In this document: one piece after another, positions 59,201 to 64,000 of the stretch
How positions within the stretch are numbered: position 1 is the stretch's first letter
Layout: each line of letters begins with the position of its first letter
NCBI GenBank assembly: GCA_026075535.2
Contig: AP026546.1
Span: 7,564,001-7,628,000 of the forward strand
DNA length: 64,000 nucleotides
From: Tricholoma matsutake
Taxonomy: Eukaryota; Basidiomycota; Agaricomycetes; Agaricales; Tricholomataceae
Direction: 5' to 3'
Notes under the pieces: model-generated
What the model was told of the DNA's origin: nothing
Seen by the model: the letters and a program-made list of their open reading frames with translations, nothing else
The model's database searches: none
Program-made: the position numbers and the translations under genes

Positions 59201-59290
59201 TCATCCAGCTTTCAACTATCAAGGAGGCTGGAGGAATCATGAAGTACTGGCATCAAGCTATTGATCAGTGACCTCGATTAGCAAAGATGG
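56259..59290 (+). pseudogene. hAT-superfamily transposase, truncated and interrupted
   Basis: hAT transposase relic. An N-terminal BED-like region (STWHSKVYDHFNI, FVFTCKVDP) is near 56530-56640. The first catalytic segment near 57065 reads LVLHGWTDPIVASFLG, where the family has DGWT: the Asp is replaced by His. The second segment (CMDNAGNNDVLAK) is near 57370, followed by PSFQGMAAHGRCFPHIIHLLAK. The C-terminal half continues through VPLIAEVI, then MLDSIEQSMTLVHDDEESE after a MITE, then EAGGIMKYWHQAIDQ. Introns are likely, but stops also occur inside exons (KL-stop-AY, DQ-stop-PRLAKM). The protein is cut at 59290 by a Ty1/copia LTR before the hAT dimerisation motif. Confidence 0.88.
58312..58685. 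mobile_element. hAT-type MITE inside the hAT transposase gene
   Basis: A 374-bp fold-back element with inverted arms of about 120 bp starting TAGTTTTGCCACTGGCTCAG on the left and, inverted, TAGTGTTGCCACTGGCTCAG on the right. It is flanked by a perfect 8-bp duplication AGTCATAC (58304-58311 and 58686-58693). TAG..TTGCC ends and 8-bp duplication are hAT features. Removing it restores the transposase reading IAEVI.MLDSIEQ. Non-coding. Confidence 0.92.
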
Positions 59291-59590
59291 TGTAGAAAGT
59301 GGATCCTAGTACAAATAAGATCGTCTAAAGGGTACAGTAAGTATAGGCATATAAGTAAGTGGTATAAAATGTGCTCACCTCAGTCTTTGTACAAGTGACT
59401 GAGGTGGTAACTAAAGTATGTACTGTATATATATATGTATTGTGTATAACAAAGAGAATTAGAGATAAAGGGGGCTCAGTAATGAACCATAGACACACAT
59501 CAAAGGAAAAGGCTAAATATAGCCACACATCAAAACAATACTCATGGTGTATTCTTAGCAAGGCAACTGCAGGTGCATGCATTCTCAACA
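59291..59590 (-). repeat. 3' LTR of the Ty1/copia element
   Basis: 300 bp, sense TGTTGAGAATGC to TTTCTACA, with the canonical TG...CA ends. The sense purine run GGTGAGGAGGAG just upstream (about 59592-59605) is the polypurine tract. Confidence 0.85.
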
Positions 59591-60199
59591 CTCCTCCTCA
59601 CCGTGAAGACTCCTCGCATGGAATTGCATTAATGAAGGCCAAGGTAGTTGCAGAGATGTACAAATTGTTTGGTGTCCAACGCTTTGGTGAACATGTGGGC
59701 AACATTATTGTGGGTGTTCACATAGGCAATATTTAAGTCACTGAACTGGACACGCTCATGCAGGAAATGATATTTGATGTCAATGTGCTTGACGTGGGAG
59801 TGGAGTAGGGGGTCCTCTGATAGGGTTAGTGTTTGAAGGTTCAGTCCATTGAACCAAAGACAAAACCAGACCGAACTGCAGTCCATGCTTCGGTCCAGTG
59901 AAATTTTCTGAAAATAGTGAGTAACCAAACTGTGGTTTGGTTACCAGTTAACTTATTTCGAAACCATTTGAAAACCGTCAGAAAACCAGTTTGAACTGGT
60001 TGTAACCAGTCTTTGTACACTTAGATTATATAGCCTATAAAATGATAAACTAATGTACATATGATATACAATAAGCTAACTACGAGGGGAGATGCCATGC
60101 AAATTGGTGGGGTTTATATATGTTGTAGTAGTTGTACATGTTTGTTCACAGTAAATGAACACATACATGCTCTTTGCATCACATGTTGACATGTTTGTT

Positions 60200-60376
60200 T
60201 ACACCAAGTGGCACCATTTGCGAGATGCTGCATCACCACGACCACAAACTTCCAACAAACACAAAGCAGGGGCCCAAATGACATTAATTCATTGTTTGGG
60301 CCCTCTGGGTATGTTCCTTTTAATTGATTTCTTTCTTTTACTAATGAACTAACTACTATCTGTTATTTTTAGTTTC
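60200..60376 (+). repeat. Recurring GGGCCC / intron-like module, copy 3
   Basis: CACCACGACCACAAACTTCC, AACACAAAGCA, then the inverted repeat GGGCCCAAATGACATTAATTC...TTTGGGCCC (60272-60306), then GTATGTT and an AT-rich run ending TTATTTTTAG. Same order as at 35195 and at 39790/48702. Confidence 0.5.
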
Positions 60377-60679
60377 TTGCCTGTTAATAATGACCCCCAC
60401 CTGTGCCCTATGCTGCTGCTGTGAGCCTCTGCTCACAGGGTCACAATGTGCCCCATTTCTGGACAATGAAAACACAGAGATGCCATGTCACACAGTGCCA
60501 CCACCCTGCCTGTGAGCCTCTGCTCATAGGGGGATATGAAGGTGCTGACAATGATTGGTGGCATGGATGACGAATAGGAGGGAACAACAAATGGGGCCAG
60601 GCCAACAAACAACAGATGATGAATGGTGGGGAACAATGATGGTGGGGAACGGCGAACAGTGGGGAACAAAGACAAATGG

Positions 60680-60852
60680 CATGGGTGACAAACAGCAGGG
60701 AATGAAGATGAACATGGGTGACAAACAGCAGGGAAAGAAGATGAACAGCATGGGTGACAAACGGCATGGAACGAGGACAAACAGCATGGGTGATGAATGG
60801 TGGGGAATGAAGACAAACAGCACAGGTGATGAACAGCAGGGAACAACAAACA
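60680..60852. repeat. 33-36-bp minisatellite
   Basis: About five units of CATGGGTGACAAACAGCAGG plus a GGAA(C/T)GA(A/G)GA(T/C) tail, lengths 33 or 36 bp, inside the hAT-like element. Confidence 0.8.
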
Positions 60853-63800
60853 GAGGGAACCAGGCCAACGAATGGCAGCAAGACCCCACCCTCACTACAA
60901 ATGTGAGATGGTGGGGCTGTTCTTTTTTCTTTTACTTTTTTGTTCTCTTTTTTTTTTGTTGTCTAAGTAGCTACACTGCACCGCTGTGAGCAACTGCTCG
61001 CAGGGTGTTTATTTTATTTTGTATACATAATTAAATTTAGTTAGTGTAAAAAAATGGGGGGAAAACTGGTCAAAACTGGTTTTTTGGACTGTAACAGAAC
61101 CGATAGGACCAGTCTCAATCAGTTCAGTTATGGTCCAACTGACTTGGGGTGCTGGTCTAGACCAGTCACAGTTACAGTTAACCCTCTTAGAGGTCGAAAA
61201 ACTGGACCAAACCAAACCTTAAAACACTAGATAGGGTTTTAGTGGCATTGTTATTGCAGGAGATAATTGTGGGCATATTTTGTTGGTAACCAATAGCATT
61301 AAGTAAAGTGCATAGCCAAATGCACTCTTTTGCAGCTTCAAATGCTGCAATGTATTCTGCCTCACACATGGATGCTGCAACAACTTTCTGCTTATGAGCA
61401 GCTCAAGAGACTGCCCCAGACCCAAGGGAGCAAATGTAACCACTGACACTTCAACGTGTATCGAGACAGTTGGCCCAGTCTGAGTCAGTAAATGCATGTA
61501 AGGTGATGGGAAGGTGGCTGCCCAGGTGAAGTTTGAGATCCCTGGTGCCTTTAAGATAGCATACCAGTCTGATAGCAACATCCCAGTCAGTGTTCAGATG
61601 AATATGAATCTAGGTACTGTGAGAGCTGTTGGACTGCATAAGAAATATCCAGATGGGTAGAAATCACCAAGTAAAGTAAGCACCCAATGAGAGAGCAGTA
61701 AGGGAGTTTGAGAAGAGCCTTTTTGGTGTCCAGCGACATGGTTTGCTGATCAAGGCATCATAGTTTTGAGCCAGGCTCTAGGGGAGCAGAAACTGGGTGA
61801 GCATCCTTTTGACCAAATTGCTCCACAATGGTTTGTGAGAGCGCTATGGTATGCGCGTCCCAGTCCCAGGTGACAGCAATACCCATAATAAAATGTGTTA
61901 TCCCCAATTTGGATATAGTCCATACCTCACACATTTGATTTTTAAAATGCTCATTCTCATCTTTGGTGTCCGCGATGGCTAAATAATCATCAATGTGGAC
62001 AGCAGCAATTATCGTACCAGTATCAGTTTTGCAGTAATAGATACAGGATTCACAAGAAAGACAGGTGAATCCCCAATTGAGCATTTGTGCATTGAGAGTT
62101 TGATTCCAAATACGTCCACTCTGCTTCATACCATACAGGCCACACTGGAGCTGCCAAACCCAGTCCTCCTTGCCTGGCTCCTCAAATCCTGTAGGCTGCT
62201 GCATATATTGAATTTTGTTGTCCGGGAGTAAGCCATAGAGAAAAGCAGTTTTTATATCTATTTTTTGTGTGTCCCATCTGAGAGAGGTGGCAATGTGTAG
62301 GAGAATCTGCCAAGATTCCATGCGTGCAGTTGGTGAGGTGGTTTTAGTGTAATCCCTGCCATAAATCTACTCATGACCCCTGAGAACAAGGCATACCTTC
62401 CACCTAATAGGGGTGCCCACTTCATCACGCTTGATATGGAAGACAGGTTTCCCATGTTTAATACACTTCCCTGGTGGGACCTCGGACTGAGGTATCAACT
62501 TATAGACTCCTATCTCCTTCAATAAGTTCAATTCATTGCGGTACCCATGTTCCCAACATGCTGCATCAGCTGAGTTCTTGGCCTCATCCCAAGTTTTTGG
62601 CTCATCCTCAAATTGAAGTGATTCTGGATCAAAATCTGCCATTTCTGAGATCAGGGCCTGAAGTTGATGCACCTGATCGCCCAAATCAAGATTATGAAAT
62701 GATTGATGAAGTTCTTCGATGACATCATGATCATGATAGGTGGATTGATTTGGAACATGGTCTGATCTGGCAGCAACAAGTGCAGCCCGATGTTCCCACC
62801 ATGCCTCCTTGATCCAAGCAGTGCTTTCCAGAGAGTCACACACAGCAGCATCAGTTCTGGTAATTGCAGGGCCACCATTAGCATTCTTCTCAGTGGGTAT
62901 AATCATGTGGGTTGATCAATGTATTGACTGGGCTGGTGGTGGTAGTGGTGGGGCTGTGTTATGAGAATGCGCATCAGGGACAACAGAATTATGAACAGAC
63001 TCATCATCAACATCATTTTGCAAAATGGGACCCAGGAAGGGGGTTGGCTTCCAATGGAGTCAATATTTCCATCCTCCTGTAGCATGCTGGGTGGGGGTGG
63101 TACATGGCCATCATGGCTCTCAAGGAATCTGACATGATATGAGCTATGGAGCTTATGCATGGTGCAGTCATAACATCGGTACAACTTCAATTTCAGGTCA
63201 TAACCTCCCAAGATGCATTCAATTGACCGCTCATAGATCTTGGGATTATCCTTCTTGGGGATAAGTACAAATGCCCTGCATCCAATTTTGCAAAGGTAAG
63301 AGTAGTCAGGTTTTCTCTTGTACCATAATTCCCAAGGTGTTAGGCCTGCAAGAGAACGTGTTGTAGTCTTTGCATGTAAATGAGCAGCTGTGAGGTAGAA
63401 TTTGTCCCATAGATAAGAGGGCAGTCCTGCATAAATTCACATTGTGCGTGCTTTGGCCATTAGTGTTCTATGCATTTGCTCAACACAGCCTATATGTGCA
63501 GAAGTGTAAGGAGCTGTGAAGCATTGATTGGTACCCCTAGTCTTCAACCAGCTCTCCATTTCAAGTGATTTAAGTTCACCATTATTGGTGATATAGGTTT
63601 TGACCTTGAGTCCAGTTTTGTTCTCCTGAGAAAGCTCCCAAGCCCTGAGTTCAGAGAAAGCATCGTGTTTATTTTGTAAGGGTATAGACCATGGGAAGGA
63701 AGTGTAGTTGTCTACTATATCCATGATATAACGGTTGCCTGCTTGCGATACGACAGCATGTGGCCCAGATAGGTCCACCCACACCTTTTCCAGTTTCCTT

Positions 63801-64000
63801 GTCACTTTATGACCCAGTCCTTCCTGACGTTTCTTGGGAACTGGTGTTTTTGTCTGCTTGCCAAGAATGCATGAATCACATTTAGGCAATTTTTGGAAAG
63901 AGGCAAGCGGCACACCAGTGAGAGCACCCTTTTTGGCCATATCCCAGAGAGCCTGGTAGTTTGCATGACCCAGACGGTGATGCCAAGTTTTGAGAGTAGG

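Larger units (their letters stand above)
59827..61229. mobile_element. Non-autonomous hAT-like element within copia RNase H
   Basis: A 1403-bp element with ends TAGTGTTTGAAGGTT (left) and, inverted, TAGTGTTTTAAGGTT (right), flanked by a perfect 8-bp duplication GATAGGGT (59819-59826 and 61230-61237). Both ends carry dense ACTGGTT / AACCAGT / GGTCCAGT motifs as subterminal repeats. The centre holds the GGGCCC module, hairpin-core units (60420, 60511, 60985) and a 33-36-bp minisatellite. No transposase. Removing it restores the copia RNase H frame. Confidence 0.93.
59600..63990 (-). pseudogene. Copia Pol polyprotein relic
   Basis: The pre-integrase finger end CDSCILGKQ and integrase core WVDLSGP are at 63437-63940; the second catalytic block reads ITNNGELKS where TDNGGEF is typical, so Asp has become Asn. 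Reverse transcriptase (62367-61758) has IDIKTAFLYG, GFEEPGKEDWVW, LYGMKQSGRIW and the active site VHIDDYLAI. RNase H (TDSDWANCLDT, CEAEYIAAFEAAKE) is split by the insertion at 59827-61229 and resumes as HIDIKYHFLHERV and NVAHMFTKAL. Stops include TGA at LDTR-stop-SVSG and TAG at GHE-stop-IYGRDY. Inactive. Confidence 0.9.
59291..64000 (-). mobile_element. Ty1/copia retrotransposon (runs off the window)
   Basis: Minus-strand element whose 3' LTR is at 59291-59590. Going right, the order is RNase H, reverse transcriptase, linker, integrase, pre-integrase finger, which is the copia order. It continues past 64000, so the other LTR and the right target duplication are not visible. It inserted into the C-terminal part of the hAT transposase (left flank GATGG) and is itself split by a 1403-bp element. 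Confidence 0.93.

Noticed and set aside
60433..60989. Frames of 123-146 codons on both strands
   Set aside because: They are products of the 33-36-bp minisatellite in the non-autonomous hAT-like element.
24445..64000. A Starship-type giant cargo element
   Set aside because: No DUF3435 tyrosine recombinase or cargo genes are visible; the arm is explained by ordinary nested retrotransposons and DNA transposons.

Overview
This is a fungal nuclear window, most likely from an Agaricomycete-type basidiomycete. The genes carry many short introns (roughly 45-65 bp where I resolved the splice sites). The core genes are delta-COP, separase, the splicing factor Clf1 and condensin subunit 3, with basidiomycete-style CsbD/Hmp1-like proteins beside them. 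The right part is filled with chromodomain Ty3/gypsy, Ty1/copia and hAT elements.

Gene arm (1 to about 24.4 kb): delta-COP (1115-3029, +); separase (3504-10868, -) with its His/Cys catalytic dyad intact; a decayed OPT oligopeptide transporter (about 11.6-12.7 kb, +); an intron-containing tRNA-Thr(AGT) (12870-12956, -); a divergent pair of CsbD-like genes (13363-13682, - and 13953-14406, +) sharing a 270-bp promoter with twin CACGTG boxes; Clf1 (14839-17667, +); condensin subunit 3 (17965-22295, -); and a small His-rich secreted protein (22780-23283, -). Separase and condensin are both mitotic-chromosome genes, but nothing here shows co-regulation.

Repeat arm (about 24.4-64 kb): no intact host gene is visible. 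Family A Ty3/gypsy has copy 1 (25983-32029, -, perfect TSD CAGGG), copy 2 (49569-55478, -) and a 5' fragment, copy 3 (36565-39479, +). A second Ty3/gypsy, family B (40201-48271, -, TSD CTGAT), sits inside a 665-bp Tc1/mariner-like element, which itself sits inside an older repeated module. A hAT transposase pseudogene (56259-59290, +) holds a 374-bp hAT-type MITE and is cut off by a Ty1/copia element (59291 to the window edge, -). That copia is in turn split by a 1403-bp non-autonomous hAT-like element. Minisatellites and a dispersed GAGCA/TGCTC hairpin repeat fill the gaps.

Two themes stand out. First, the copies differ mainly by CpG to TpG/CpA transitions: all five differences between the copy-1 LTRs are of this kind, and most nonsense codons that can be compared are former CGA codons. 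This points to methylation-driven (RIP-like) decay. Second, both Ty3/gypsy families carry a primer-binding site complementary to a 10-11-nt sequence 28-34 nt downstream of a TATA box in their own LTR, the arrangement expected for Tf1/sushi-type self-priming.
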